Notes: a model not told the origin generated them from the sequence alone. Shown: positions 19,576-28,678, counted from the first letter of the stretch. The stretch is DNA of 64,000 nt from Bacillus_BD sp963765265 (GCA_963765265.1 CAVXVN010000006.1:620001-684000); one strand, 5' to 3'. Numbers and translations: made by a program.

Positions 19576-20229
19576 TCAACGAACGGTTATATGTTCTTTT
19601 AATTTTTCAAAGGTTTTTTCGCCAATTCCACTAATTTCCATTAGATCTTCAATTGTCTTAAACGAACCATTTGTATCTCGGTATTCAAGAATGGCCAATG
19701 CTTTTGAAGGACCGATTCCTGGTATTGTTTGTAACTCTGATTCTGTAGCTGAATTAAGATTGATCTTTCCATCAGCAGTTGTTCCTTCTGGTGGAGAACC
19801 ACCCGTCGCGACACCAGCCATTGATGGATTTTGTTCCCCTATCACTGGGATATAAAGAACCATTTCGTCAACCACTTTCATGGCAAAATTTATATTGTTT
19901 TTATCAGCACTGTCTAGCAGACCACCTGCCCTTTCTATTATATCAATCACTCGCTCTCCTATCGTTGCTTCGTAAACTCCAGGGGATGTGATAGCACCTT
20001 TCACATCAACGAAGATCTTTGCTTGTAAAGGATTTGAAATAGATTCGACTTCATTTTCTTTTTCAACATTAGCTTCTTCGATCTTTTCTTCGGATTCCAA
20101 CCAATTATTTTCAACACTTTTTTGCGAACTTCCTTTTTCTAATGGGAAAAAATAGTATATCCCAAGACATAGAATAATAATAACTCCAATTAAAACATAC
20201 ATTTTATTCGTTCTGATCCATTCAGTCAT
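19576..20229 (-). CDS. comEA: Competence DNA receptor ComEA
   Basis: A membrane-anchored dsDNA receptor for transformation. The start is MTEWIRTNK. A transmembrane anchor (about residues 12-30) is followed by an acidic linker, a SLBB domain (IFVDVKGAITSPGVYE) and a C-terminal helix-hairpin-helix domain (INLNSATESELQTIPGIGPSKALAILEY and LMEISGIGEKTFEKL). Length 217. It is divergent from comER. Confidence 0.94.
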   Translation of the reverse strand: MTEWIRTNKMYVLIGVIIILCLGIYYFFPLEKGSSQKSVENNWLESEEKIEEANVEKENEVESISNPLQAKIFVDVKGAITSPGVYEATIGERVIDIIERAGGLLDSADKNNINFAMKVVDEMVLYIPVIGEQNPSMAGVATGGSPPEGTTADGKINLNSATESELQTIPGIGPSKALAILEYRDTNGSFKTIEDLMEISGIGEKTFEKLKEHITVR

Positions 20230-20339
20230 ACAGAACATTCCTTTCTTATCAAGATTCAGGAGAGAATATTTTTGGGTATAAATCCCATTGGGCTTTCATA
20301 GCATTATATGAGAGTTGGTCTGTAAAGGAGGTAGGAACA

Positions 20340-21161
20340 TTGGAAATCGGAATAATTGGAACTGGAAATATGGGGAGAATACTTACTGAAGCATTATTGG
20401 ATGGAAAGGCCATTTCCCCTTCCTCCATGGTTATTACAAATAGAACGATTTCAAAAGCAATCGCGATTCAGGAAAATTACCCTTCCATTCAAATAGCAAA
20501 TGAAATAAGTGAGGTTGGAAAGAAAGCAGATTTAATTTTCATTTGTGTTAAACCACATGATGTGCATGATGTTGCTGTCACACTAAAACCCTTTTTAACA
20601 AAAGGAAAATGCGTTGTCTCCATTACAAGTCCAATTAATGTTGAGCAATTAGAGTCTGTTATCCCTTGCTCAGTTGCAAGAGCTATTCCAAGTATCACAA
20701 ATAGAGCCCTCTCAGGTATCTCCTTACTTACTTTTGGTCATCATTGTGACGAAAAATGGAAAACATCACTAATAAACCTTTTAAATCACATTTCGACTCC
20801 ATTAGAAATTGAAGACAATATCACAAGAGTAGCTTCCGATATTGTCAGTTGTGGCCCAGCCTTTTTTAGCTATATCACCCAACGTTTCATCCAGGCTGCT
20901 GTAAACAAAACAGATATTGATGTTAATAATGCTACGATTTTAGCGAGTGAGATGTTAATTGGTCTTGGGGAATTATTGCGTAAAGGGTACTACACTTTGC
21001 CAACTTTACAAGAAAAGGTTTGTGTAAAAGGTGGTATAACAGGAGAGGGAATCGAAGTCCTTGAAAAAGAACTGGGGAATATTTTTGAACATCTTTTCCA
21101 AGCAACTCATTTAAAGTTTGAAGACGATCTAGCTGACATAAAGAAACAATATACTATTTAG
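20340..21161 (+). CDS. comER: Late competence protein ComER (P5C reductase family)
   Basis: A pyrroline-5-carboxylate reductase-like protein. The N terminus holds the nucleotide-binding motif IGIIGTGNMGRIL. The ending GGITGEGIEVLEK corresponds to the ProC family C-terminal region. It begins with TTG at 20340 after AAAGGAGGT. It is divergent from comEA, as in B. subtilis. ComER is not needed for transformation there, and its substrate is not established. Confidence 0.9.
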   Translation: MEIGIIGTGNMGRILTEALLDGKAISPSSMVITNRTISKAIAIQENYPSIQIANEISEVGKKADLIFICVKPHDVHDVAVTLKPFLTKGKCVVSITSPINVEQLESVIPCSVARAIPSITNRALSGISLLTFGHHCDEKWKTSLINLLNHISTPLEIEDNITRVASDIVSCGPAFFSYITQRFIQAAVNKTDIDVNNATILASEMLIGLGELLRKGYYTLPTLQEKVCVKGGITGEGIEVLEKELGNIFEHLFQATHLKFEDDLADIKKQYTI

Positions 21162-21208
21162 ATATAATTCAACATGAAATGATTTATTCCTTCTCTATTG
21201 ATCCATTT

Positions 21209-21238
21209 AGGTGACTTTTTTTAAAAGTCACCTTTTTT
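21209..21238 (+). terminator. comER terminator
   Basis: AGGTGACTTTT pairs with AAAAGTCACCT and is followed by T6. It lies between the convergent comER and yqeM genes and could serve both. Confidence 0.9.
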
Positions 21239-21260
21239 AAATTCTCAGATTTTGATGATT

Positions 21261-22007
21261 TTATTTTTTTTGAGCTGTAAAAAAAATTCTTTCAGAACCT
21301 TCTTCAGGCCTTTTATCACCAAAATCAGCTGTAACGGCAAGAAGTTTAAAGCCACTGTTCAGTAACCACTTTTCGTATAGTTCTATAGGAAACGTTCGTT
21401 GAAAATGAAGTTCATCATAACGATGGTATTGATCGGTTCGATGGTCCAATTGAAAGAACGTTAGCTCATGTTCAACGCTATTTGGTTCTTCTCCTTCAAA
21501 GCATTGCCAAATATAACTAATTTCTTCACCATTATAAGCATAGGTGTGATCTTTAAATAAGGAGTCCATTTTATTGATGGAGTGAACATCAAACAAAAAT
21601 AATCCACTTTGATTTAAATGCGTATAAACTCGATCAAACGTTTGCAGAATTTCTTTTTCAGTCTGCAAATAATTAAGGGAATCACAAAAAATGCCAATCA
21701 GGTCAAACTCACCAAACCCCTCAAGCTCGGACATATCCTGTTCCACTAAAAAAAGAGAGTGTCCCTTCCGATCGGCCTTTTCCCTAGCAACAGCTAACAT
21801 ATCCGAGGAAAGATCTACACCAGTGACATCATATCCTTCACCAGCCAATAGAAGCGATAATTCTCCTGTACCACAAGCAAGGTCCAGTAATTTCTTACCT
21901 TCAATCCCATATGCATCAACTTGTTTGTTAATAAATTGAACCCATTGATCATAGGGAACATCTTTCATTAACTCATCATAAACATAAGCAAACTTTCCAT
22001 ATGTCAT
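21261..22007 (-). CDS. yqeM: Class I SAM-dependent methyltransferase YqeM
   Basis: A putative methyltransferase with motif I LLDLACGTGELSLLLA near residue 38 and the acidic SAM-ribose residue in VTGVDLSSDML. The substrate is unknown. Its ATG overlaps the rsfS stop codon (ATGA), indicating translational coupling. Order yqeK-rsfS-yqeM-comER matches B. subtilis. Length 248. Confidence 0.9.
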   Translation of the reverse strand: MTYGKFAYVYDELMKDVPYDQWVQFINKQVDAYGIEGKKLLDLACGTGELSLLLAGEGYDVTGVDLSSDMLAVAREKADRKGHSLFLVEQDMSELEGFGEFDLIGIFCDSLNYLQTEKEILQTFDRVYTHLNQSGLFLFDVHSINKMDSLFKDHTYAYNGEEISYIWQCFEGEEPNSVEHELTFFQLDHRTDQYHRYDELHFQRTFPIELYEKWLLNSGFKLLAVTADFGDKRPEEGSERIFFTAQKK

Positions 22008-22358
22008 TGATTAAGCTCACTTTGTATATTTTCAAGAGGAGCATCTCCCCATAATCGCTCTAGATTATAATAGCCTCTTTCATCCTTATGAAAAATATGA
22101 GCGACAACATCACCGAGATCAACTAAGAATCCATCTTGCCTCATCAAAGCCTTCAATTCGATTGATGTGAAATCCACTTTCCCCTACCTTTTCTTTCATC
22201 TCTCTAGCAATTGCTTGAACTTGTTTATCTGAATTTCCATGACAAATAATAAAATAGTCTGCCACTAAAGAAATACCTTTCATATTGAGAACAACAATAT
22301 CCTCTGCCCTTTTATCATCTGCAGCTTTAACTGCTGTTAACAAGTAATTCACGTTCAT
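22004..22358 (-). pseudogene. rsfS: Ribosomal silencing factor RsfS, frameshifted
   Basis: RsfS binds ribosomal protein L14 and blocks subunit joining. The first 79 residues (MNVNYLLTAVKAADD, ADYFIICHGNSDKQVQAI, GFDEARWIL) are intact, then TGA at 22119 stops the frame. Skipping one base at 22119-22128 restores the family C terminus (LGDVVAHIFHKDE, YYNLERLWGDA) up to a stop at 22004 that overlaps the yqeM start. The span of 355 nt is 3n+1, giving the normal 117 residues. Confidence 0.92.
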
Positions 22359-22366
22359 TCATAGAT

Positions 22367-22930
22367 TCAGTCCTCCTGAGTAATTAAGTCATTAAACGTA
22401 TAAAATGTGAGTGGGAAAATTCTCTTGTTTTTTTTCATTAAAAAAATAATAGAATTTTGAATCGACTGAATTAATGCTTTGTTTAAATCCTTTTCAGCTA
22501 TTTCCCTTACTTCGTCAACACCTGGAAATTTTCTTCCAGGCTCAATATAATCAGCTAAATAGATCACTTTTTCTAATCGTGTCATTTTGGGGCGCCCTGA
22601 TGTATGGTAGCGAATCGCATCGAGAATTTCAGTATCATTGATACCAGCTTCCTTTTCGACCAGATATGCCCCAACTGGTGCATGCCAGAGCTCACTATTA
22701 TATTCAAGCAACTCTTTATCCATATGCTGTTCAATAATAATCGATCTCATTTCCTCTTTATCACGAAATTTTGCATAATCATGAAAAATAGCTGCAAGTT
22801 CAGCCTTTTTCTCATCGACCCCATACTTATTAGCTAAAGAAATAGCTGTTTCCATTACGCCTACTGTATGCTGATAACGATGGTCTGTAAGCTGTTTTTT
22901 GACAATTTCAAGTGCATCTTCACGTTTCAT
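22367..22930 (-). CDS. yqeK: HD-domain hydrolase YqeK (Ap4A hydrolase family)
   Basis: An HD-domain phosphohydrolase; family members split diadenosine tetraphosphate symmetrically. Metal-binding residues are seen in RYQHTVGVM, IFHDYAK (HD) and WHAPVGAYL. The start MKREDALEIV overlaps the end of nadD by 11 bp; the longer frame adds six residues. Length 187. Confidence 0.9.
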   Translation of the reverse strand: MKREDALEIVKKQLTDHRYQHTVGVMETAISLANKYGVDEKKAELAAIFHDYAKFRDKEEMRSIIIEQHMDKELLEYNSELWHAPVGAYLVEKEAGINDTEILDAIRYHTSGRPKMTRLEKVIYLADYIEPGRKFPGVDEVREIAEKDLNKALIQSIQNSIIFLMKKNKRIFPLTFYTFNDLITQED

Positions 22931-23486
22931 ATAGCCCATTCTCCTCAATATACTCCATTACTGTTTTTGGAACGAAATAACGGATATTTTTCCCCATTTT
23001 TACTTTTTCTCGAATCATACATGAGGAAATTTCTATATTTGGTACATCCATAAGGATGATCGGATAGGTAGATTGTTTGTCATAGTCAGGTCGGTTCACA
23101 CCTACAAAGGTAACCAACTTAACAAGCTCCTCAATTTTATACCACTTTGGCAAATACTCAATCATATCAGCACCAATGATAAAATAAAAATCATCATCAT
23201 ACTTCTCAGTTAAAAGCTTCATGGTATCAAACGTGTAGGATCTTCCAGTTCGTTCAAGCTCGATCGTTTGAATTTTAAAAAGTGGATTATCAGCAACTGC
23301 TCTTCGTACCATTTCAAGCCTTTGAGCACTATTAACCCCAATCGTACTTTCTTTATGAGGAGGTTCTTGATTAGGCATGAACCAGATTTCATCAAAGTTT
23401 AATTGTGCTTGAACTTCACTAGCAATAATAAGATGTCCTAGATGTGGTGGATTAAAAGTTCCCCCTAGGATCCCAATTTTTTTCAA
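22920..23486 (-). CDS. nadD: Nicotinate-nucleotide adenylyltransferase NadD
   Basis: Forms deamido-NAD from nicotinate mononucleotide and ATP. The nucleotidyltransferase motif GGTFNPPHLGHL is at the N terminus and the ISSCMIRE motif is near the C terminus. I chose the TTG at 23486 (MKKIGILGGTF) because it gives the family N terminus and follows GGGAGTG. Length 188. Confidence 0.95.
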   Translation of the reverse strand: MKKIGILGGTFNPPHLGHLIIASEVQAQLNFDEIWFMPNQEPPHKESTIGVNSAQRLEMVRRAVADNPLFKIQTIELERTGRSYTFDTMKLLTEKYDDDFYFIIGADMIEYLPKWYKIEELVKLVTFVGVNRPDYDKQSTYPIILMDVPNIEISSCMIREKVKMGKNIRYFVPKTVMEYIEENGLYET

Positions 23487-23525
23487 TGACCAACACTCCC
23501 TTTTGATCTTCACTGAAAAGAAGAA

Positions 23526-23819
23526 TTATCGTGGGAGGACAATCTGCTTATTTTCCTTTGATTCTTTGTAAAGCACAATGATATTTCCAATGAGTTGAAC
23601 GAGTTCTGCTTTTGTACCCTTTGAAATTTCTTCTGCCACTTCATTTTTATCTTCATCACAGTTTTGCAAAATACTGACCTTTAACAGTTCCCGTACTTCT
23701 AGAGCTTCGCCAATTTGCTTAATCATATTTTCATTTACGCCACCTTTTCCCACTTGAAAGATTGGATTTAGATGGTGTGCTTTTGAACGTAATAATCTTT
23801 TTTGTTTTCCAGTTAACAT
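23526..23819 (-). CDS. yhbY: YhbY-type RNA-binding protein YqeI
   Basis: A small CRS1/YhbY (CRM) domain protein linked to ribosome assembly. MLTGKQKRLLRSKAHHLNP at the start and VGKGGVNENMI (GxxG loop) are typical. The ATG at 23819 follows AGGAGG and overlaps the aroE stop by 7 bp. Length 97. Confidence 0.92.
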   Translation of the reverse strand: MLTGKQKRLLRSKAHHLNPIFQVGKGGVNENMIKQIGEALEVRELLKVSILQNCDEDKNEVAEEISKGTKAELVQLIGNIIVLYKESKENKQIVLPR

Positions 23820-24652
23820 GTTTTTCCTCCTAATTGCTTCAGACAAACAGACTCCATTCTATCAGTATCAGGAAAGATCCCTGTCCACATTTCAAATTGA
23901 AGTGCACCTTGATATGCAAACATTGGTAACCCATTTTGAATACGTGCTCCTTTTTGTTTTGCATCTCTCAGCAACTTCGTTTCTAATGGAGTATAAATAA
24001 TATCACTTACAAACGCAGTTGGTTTCAAATAATCGACAGAAATAGGTGAAGAATCCACATTCGGGTGCATACCAATAGATGTTGTTTGAACAATAATATC
24101 ATATTTAGATAATTGATTTTGGGCATCGTTTAAGCTTAACACTTCCGAATTCTTAGGATATGGACAATTCCCCACTAAAAACTCAGCTTGAGAAAGAGTT
24201 CTATTGGCAATATCAATATTTTTCAAACCAGCTTGAGCCATTGTAAAATAGATTGCTCTTGCTGCACCCCCAGCACCTATTAAAAGCATTTTACTTTCTG
24301 TAAACGAAGGTACCACCTGTTTAATCCCTTTTAAATATCCCAGTCCATCGGTATTATACCCAATAAAGCGGCCACCATCATTCACAATTGTATTGACTGC
24401 CCCTATTGCCTCTGCCAATGGATCAATTTCATCCAAAAACGGCATGATGGCTGTTTTATGCGGTACTGTAATACTTAAACCAGATAAATTAATGGCTTTA
24501 AACCCTTTCACGGCATCCTGTAAATTTTCAGGTTTCACATGAAAAGGAACGTAAGTAGCATTTAACTCATATTTCTGAAATGCATCATTATGCATCGCAG
24601 GTGACATGGAATGTGCAATCGGATCCCCAATAACACCATAAAGCTTTTTCAT
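23813..24652 (-). CDS. aroE: Shikimate dehydrogenase AroE
   Basis: NADP-dependent reduction of 3-dehydroshikimate in aromatic amino acid synthesis. N-terminal GDPIAHSMSPAMHNDAF binds shikimate. VPHKTAIMPFLDE carries the catalytic lysine, and IGAGGAARAIYF is the nucleotide-binding loop. Length 279. It sits between yqeH and yhbY, as in B. subtilis. Confidence 0.96.
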   Translation of the reverse strand: MKKLYGVIGDPIAHSMSPAMHNDAFQKYELNATYVPFHVKPENLQDAVKGFKAINLSGLSITVPHKTAIMPFLDEIDPLAEAIGAVNTIVNDGGRFIGYNTDGLGYLKGIKQVVPSFTESKMLLIGAGGAARAIYFTMAQAGLKNIDIANRTLSQAEFLVGNCPYPKNSEVLSLNDAQNQLSKYDIIVQTTSIGMHPNVDSSPISVDYLKPTAFVSDIIYTPLETKLLRDAKQKGARIQNGLPMFAYQGALQFEMWTGIFPDTDRMESVCLKQLGGKTC

Positions 24653-24785
24653 ATTCTCAACTCTCCCAATTGATCATTACGGCTAAATGGATAAAAATGT
24701 TTCTTTATGTTGAGATTCCCAAAATGAATAAAAGTGAAATTTCTATTGTACTGTGCATTATCCAGTCATGACCGTATGAACGATA

Positions 24786-25890
24786 TTATATTAATGATTT
24801 TCTAACAAGTGCATGGACTCCTTTTGGTACATACGCTGCTACAACAGCTCCAGGTTCATGAACAGTAATCCACCCAAGTCCAGAAAAAACAATGTCTGTT
24901 TTTCCTTCTTTTATCGTAAATTCATGTTTCACTAACTCTGGAAAGGTGTCTAAATCCTCTTTTCGAGGAGGCGTTAATATTTCCCCTATTTGACGACTAT
25001 ATAGTTCATCTGCTTTTTCTGTTTTAGTTCGATGTATTAACAGTTCATTTGAAAAATGACAGGAAAAGGATCTACGACCGCCTTTTATGTAATCAAATCT
25101 TCCAAGACCTCCAAAGAATAGCGTTTGTCCTTCATTTAGCTGATACACTTTAGGTTTAATTTCTTTTTTCGGTGTGATCACTTTCAAATCACGTTTATCA
25201 ACAAAATGAGCCATTTGATGGTGATTGATAATTCCCGGTGTATCTACTAACACACGCCCATCTGAAAGGGGAATTTCAATGATATCCAATGTCGTCCCTG
25301 GAAAATGAGAAGTGGTAATGACATCCCCTTCCCCTGTTACCTCTTTTAAAATACGATTGATAAAGGTTGATTTCCCAACATTTGTACAACCAACAATATA
25401 GACATCCTTTCCATCTCTGTATTCTTCAATGGCTGATGCAACTTCTTTAATAAAGTTACCTTTTGCAGCACTTACTAAAAAAACATCCGCCGGCTTCAGA
25501 CCAAGTTGCTTTGCCTCATATTTCATCCAGTTAATTAACTTATTCGGCTTCACGGCTTTTGGAATAAGATCCACTTTATTTCCAACCAATAAAACTTTAT
25601 TATTACCGACAAAACGATGTAAACCCGGTAGCCAACTTCCATTAAAATCAAAAATATCAACGATTTTGACGATTAATGCATCACTTTTTCCGATTTCATT
25701 TAATATTCGCAAAAAGTCATCGTCTGTTAAGCTTACATCTTGAATTTCATTATAATGTTTCAAACGAAAACACCGTTGACATATAATTGGATTCTTTTTG
25801 TAAAGCGGATGCAGGAGCATAGCCTAATTCTTCTGGATTTTCTGTTTGTATATGGACTCCACATCCAATACATGAATACTGTTCACTCAA
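24786..25890 (-). pseudogene. yqeH: Ribosome biogenesis GTPase YqeH, frameshifted near start
   Basis: A circularly permuted GTPase needed for 30S assembly. From a TTG start at 25890 (GGGAGG upstream) the frame encodes CIGCGVHIQTENPEELGYA, the first half of the zinc finger. Near 25791-25799 one base must be skipped to read PIICQRCFRLKHYNEIQ, the second half. The rest is intact: NKVD (G4), GCTNVGKST (G1), DTPG (G3). The span of 1105 nt is 3n+1. As written, a shorter protein would lack the first zinc-binding pair. YqeH is essential in B. subtilis, so true inactivation is unlikely. Confidence 0.92.
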
Positions 25891-25894
25891 ATGA

Positions 25895-26411
25895 TTAATC
25901 CTCCCATTGTAACATGCCTTTTTTTCTAAACCAATTCAATATTTTTCTTTCGACCATTCGATTAAATTTTGTTGCAATTCCATCTGTTTGCGCTACAGGT
26001 ACAACTAAAATGGTATGAAACCCACCTCGGTTTCCGCCAAAAACATCTGTTAAGAGCTGATCACCAATAACAACGGTTTCCTCTTTTTTAATATTCATTT
26101 GTTTTGCAGCCCGATGAAACGCATGCGATAATGGCTTTCTAGCTCTAAAAATAAATGGAATATCAAGTGGATCTGAAAAAGACTTTCACCCTCTTTTCAT
26201 TATTATTAGAAACAATCGTCACTTTAATTTGGTTTTTTTTCATCTCCTCAAACCACTTAATAACCCTCGGAGTGGCATTCGGACGATCCCATTCGACAAG
26301 TGTATTATCAAGATCCGTTATAATTCCTTTTATCCCTTTTTCTTGTAAGTCTTTTGGATGGATATCCAAAATACTTTTTACATGTTGATTAGGCAAAAAA
26401 TGCTTTAACAA
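25895..26411 (-). pseudogene. yqeG: HAD-type phosphatase YqeG, frameshifted
   Basis: A YqeG-family haloacid dehalogenase-like phosphatase. Motif I ITDLDNTLVEWDRP and motif II VSNNN are in the first frame, which ends at 26163. After a skip in an A/T run near 26176-26183 the second frame gives DPLDIPFIFRARKP and motif IV GDQLLTDVFGGN, ending at 25895, 5 bp before yqeH. The span of 517 nt is 3n+1, giving 171 residues, the family length. Confidence 0.92.
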
Positions 26412-26617
26412 TTCATTTACACCTCATTATTATTGACCCATTTAGCAATCATAAAAACTTAATATGTATTTCTCAAATTATCCGATACTTTCTCAATTAC
26501 AGGTAGACCTATTCAACATTACCATCATAACTAATTTTAAGAGTTTGTTCAAAATAATTCCTCACACCCGAGACTATTATCGAAAACCTTTCGACAGTGT
26601 TCAACAGATATTGATTT

Positions 26618-26716
26618 TGTGGATAACTTTATACACAGAATCAATATTGATTCCTCGGTCCCATTTCTATTTATTAACATATTAATCACATGTTATCCAC
26701 TATTTCCTGTGGATAA
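26618..26716. promoter_or_regulatory. Cluster of four DnaA boxes upstream of sda
   Basis: Matches to TTATNCACA: 26618-26626 (minus, perfect), 26629-26637 (plus, TTATACACA), 26693-26701 (plus, 8 of 9) and 26708-26716 (minus, perfect). They lie in two back-to-back pairs 180-280 bp upstream of sda. In B. subtilis DnaA activates sda from such sites, linking replication initiation to a block on sporulation. The rest of the 485-bp gap between yqeG and sda is AT-rich without other clear features. Confidence 0.85.
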
Positions 26717-26896
26717 GAGAACGATTGTTCTAGATGAAAAATTCTGATAAAGTGTATGTATACAAGCAATCTAAACAATACTATACAAGAATTTACATAA
26801 GAAAAAAACTTCTCCTTAAATTTTGCTGGTTCTTATTCTATTGTTAAACAAAATATCCAAAAAGTCATGAGAACGAGAATGGAGGTGAATTCTGAC

Positions 26897-27037
26897 ATGC
26901 GCAAATTGTCAGATGATCTATTAATTGAATCCTATTATAAAGCAATTCAATTAAAATTAAGTCCTGAATTTATTCGTTTAATTGAAAAAGAAATTCACCG
27001 ACGTTCCCTCTCTCGCAAAATTAAAGTCACTTCTTAA
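26897..27037 (+). CDS. sda: Sporulation checkpoint inhibitor Sda
   Basis: A 46-residue helical-hairpin protein that binds histidine kinase KinA and stops the phosphorelay when replication is stalled or just begun. The sequence MRKLSDDLLIESYYKAI and ending IKVTS follow the known Sda pattern closely, and the length equals the B. subtilis protein. GGAGGTGAAT precedes the ATG. The DnaA boxes upstream fit its known control. Confidence 0.95.
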   Translation: MRKLSDDLLIESYYKAIQLKLSPEFIRLIEKEIHRRSLSRKIKVTS

Positions 27038-27043
27038 CTAGTT

Positions 27044-27068
27044 AATCCCCTTTTAAAGGGGATTTTTT
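27044..27068 (+). terminator. sda terminator
   Basis: AATCCCC pairs with GGGGATT, followed by TTTT on the plus strand, 7 bp after the sda stop. Confidence 0.92.
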
Positions 27069-27170
27069 CTTTTACCTTTAATGTACACGAAAAATGGCAT
27101 GAATAACACGAGCTAACTTATATATCTCAGTGTTACAGGCAATAAGATTCCTATTGTTTGAAAATTTAAT

Positions 27171-27968
27171 TTATCTGCTATTAGAAGTTTTTTTTATAGA
27201 TCCTATAAATTCTCCCACTTTTACCTTACACGGAACACGAGACGAAATGGATGGTTCAAATCTCCCTTCCTCAAAGAGCAATATAACCGTCGAGCCAAAT
27301 GAAAAATAACCGATTTCATTTCCTTTTTTCCAGACATCTCCTTCTTCCACCATCTCAATGGAGTTAATAAACATTGCCCCTACCTTTACAATCACCATCG
27401 AGGCATCATTCATCCAAACTTCACTCATCAACCGGTAATTTGTGGAAAGAGGTTTTTTCCCATATTTTAATCCATATTTATTAACCGGATATGATTTTGT
27501 TCCAAGTACCCACTGATCTACAACTTTACAGGTAACAGGGCTGTGAATCCAATGATAGTCACTAGGACTTAAATAAAAAATCATATACGTTCCATTTAGA
27601 TATTTTTGAACTTTTTGTTCCGAACCTAACAATTCAGAGATGGAATACTGTTTTCCTTTTACAATAAATGAATGATCCAGTGAAATCCTTCCAAAATCCT
27701 CGATGGTGGCATCTACTGGACTAATGACTGAATCTGGCTCCTCATAGATCATTCGAGCACCTCTCTTTAATCTTCTGGTAAAAAACTCATGTAATGATTT
27801 ATACTCAACCAGTGGCTTCTCTATTTCATCAAGACGAATATTATAAACTTTTACAAAAGAAGGTATTAGTATTCGACTTATTGTTGAATTTGTAAATTTC
27901 GCAAGGATACGAGATGTACTTTTTCTATTCGTTAATTCAATGAGCAAACGATAAATCATTTCTACCAA
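27171..27968 (-). CDS. psd: Phosphatidylserine decarboxylase proenzyme
   Basis: Makes phosphatidylethanolamine; self-cleaves to create a pyruvoyl group. The cleavage motif is FGSTVILLFE near the C terminus (serine in G-S-T), and SPVDATIED and YLSPSDYHWIHSP are conserved. The TTG at 27968 after GGAGGG gives 265 residues aligned with family starts (YRLLIELTN); an upstream frame extends 15 codons. It is divergent from pssA, whose product is its substrate, and a 120-bp region separates the two starts. Confidence 0.93.
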   Translation of the reverse strand: MVEMIYRLLIELTNRKSTSRILAKFTNSTISRILIPSFVKVYNIRLDEIEKPLVEYKSLHEFFTRRLKRGARMIYEEPDSVISPVDATIEDFGRISLDHSFIVKGKQYSISELLGSEQKVQKYLNGTYMIFYLSPSDYHWIHSPVTCKVVDQWVLGTKSYPVNKYGLKYGKKPLSTNYRLMSEVWMNDASMVIVKVGAMFINSIEMVEEGDVWKKGNEIGYFSFGSTVILLFEEGRFEPSISSRVPCKVKVGEFIGSIKKTSNSR

Positions 27969-28090
27969 TTTATTAGCCCTCCAAAATATCCAATTCACTT
28001 TACTATTAGTCATAAAAACTTTAAAATTAAATATTATTATATAATAGAAATTAGGAGTTATTCTCTTCCTATTTGAAAGGAGCGTGGAGA

Positions 28091-28630
28091 ATGTTTATAC
28101 TAGAGGCTTTCGATCAAACGATAAAAAAATTAAAAAACCAATCAGCCAATTTATTAACATTAGGAAACTTATCATTGGGCGGATTTGCAATCATTACTTC
28201 TATAAGAGGTGAATTAAATTTAAGTGTTCTCTTAATATTTATTGCTGCTCTTCTTGATCGTTTTGATGGAATGACCGCAAGGAAATTAAACATCGAGTCC
28301 GAATTAGGTAAACAGTTAGATTCTATGAGTGATATTATATCATTTGGTGTAGCCCCTGCCATACTTTTGTATCAAGGAATTTTATTTGAGTTTGGTGCAC
28401 CTGGTGCTTTTTTTACCATTTTTTATATTGCATGTGGAGCCTTTAGACTGGCTCGGTTTAACATTTCCGATAATAATGGATATTTTACTGGATTGCCAAT
28501 TACCGCAGCTGGTTGTATCGCCACATTAAGTTTTCTTACAATTCCGTATTTCTATCCACAGTTTTTTCTCTTTCTCATAATAATCCTCTCTTTATTAATG
28601 ATAAGCACCTTCCGATTAAAGAAGGTATAA
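28091..28630 (+). CDS. pssA: CDP-diacylglycerol-serine O-phosphatidyltransferase PssA
   Basis: A membrane enzyme that makes phosphatidylserine. The CDP-alcohol phosphotransferase signature is present as LLDRFDGMTARKLNIESELGKQLDSMSD in pattern DG-AR-G-D-D (here DG, AR, LGKQLDSMSD), followed by hydrophobic helices. ATG at 28091 follows AAAGGAG with good spacing; an in-frame TTG at 28073 is less likely. Length 179. Confidence 0.93.
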   Translation: MFILEAFDQTIKKLKNQSANLLTLGNLSLGGFAIITSIRGELNLSVLLIFIAALLDRFDGMTARKLNIESELGKQLDSMSDIISFGVAPAILLYQGILFEFGAPGAFFTIFYIACGAFRLARFNISDNNGYFTGLPITAAGCIATLSFLTIPYFYPQFFLFLIIILSLLMISTFRLKKV

Positions 28631-28678
28631 CGAGAATAGAACAATCTTTCATAATCTACTATTTACTTTTACAGAAGA

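Noticed and set aside
2422..22121. Idea that every frame break is prfB-like recoding at a stop codon
   Set aside because: Only prmA, rsfS and holA can be read as shifting at the stop. In lepA, hrcA, spoIIP, yqeH and yqeG conserved residues require the shift before the zero-frame stop.
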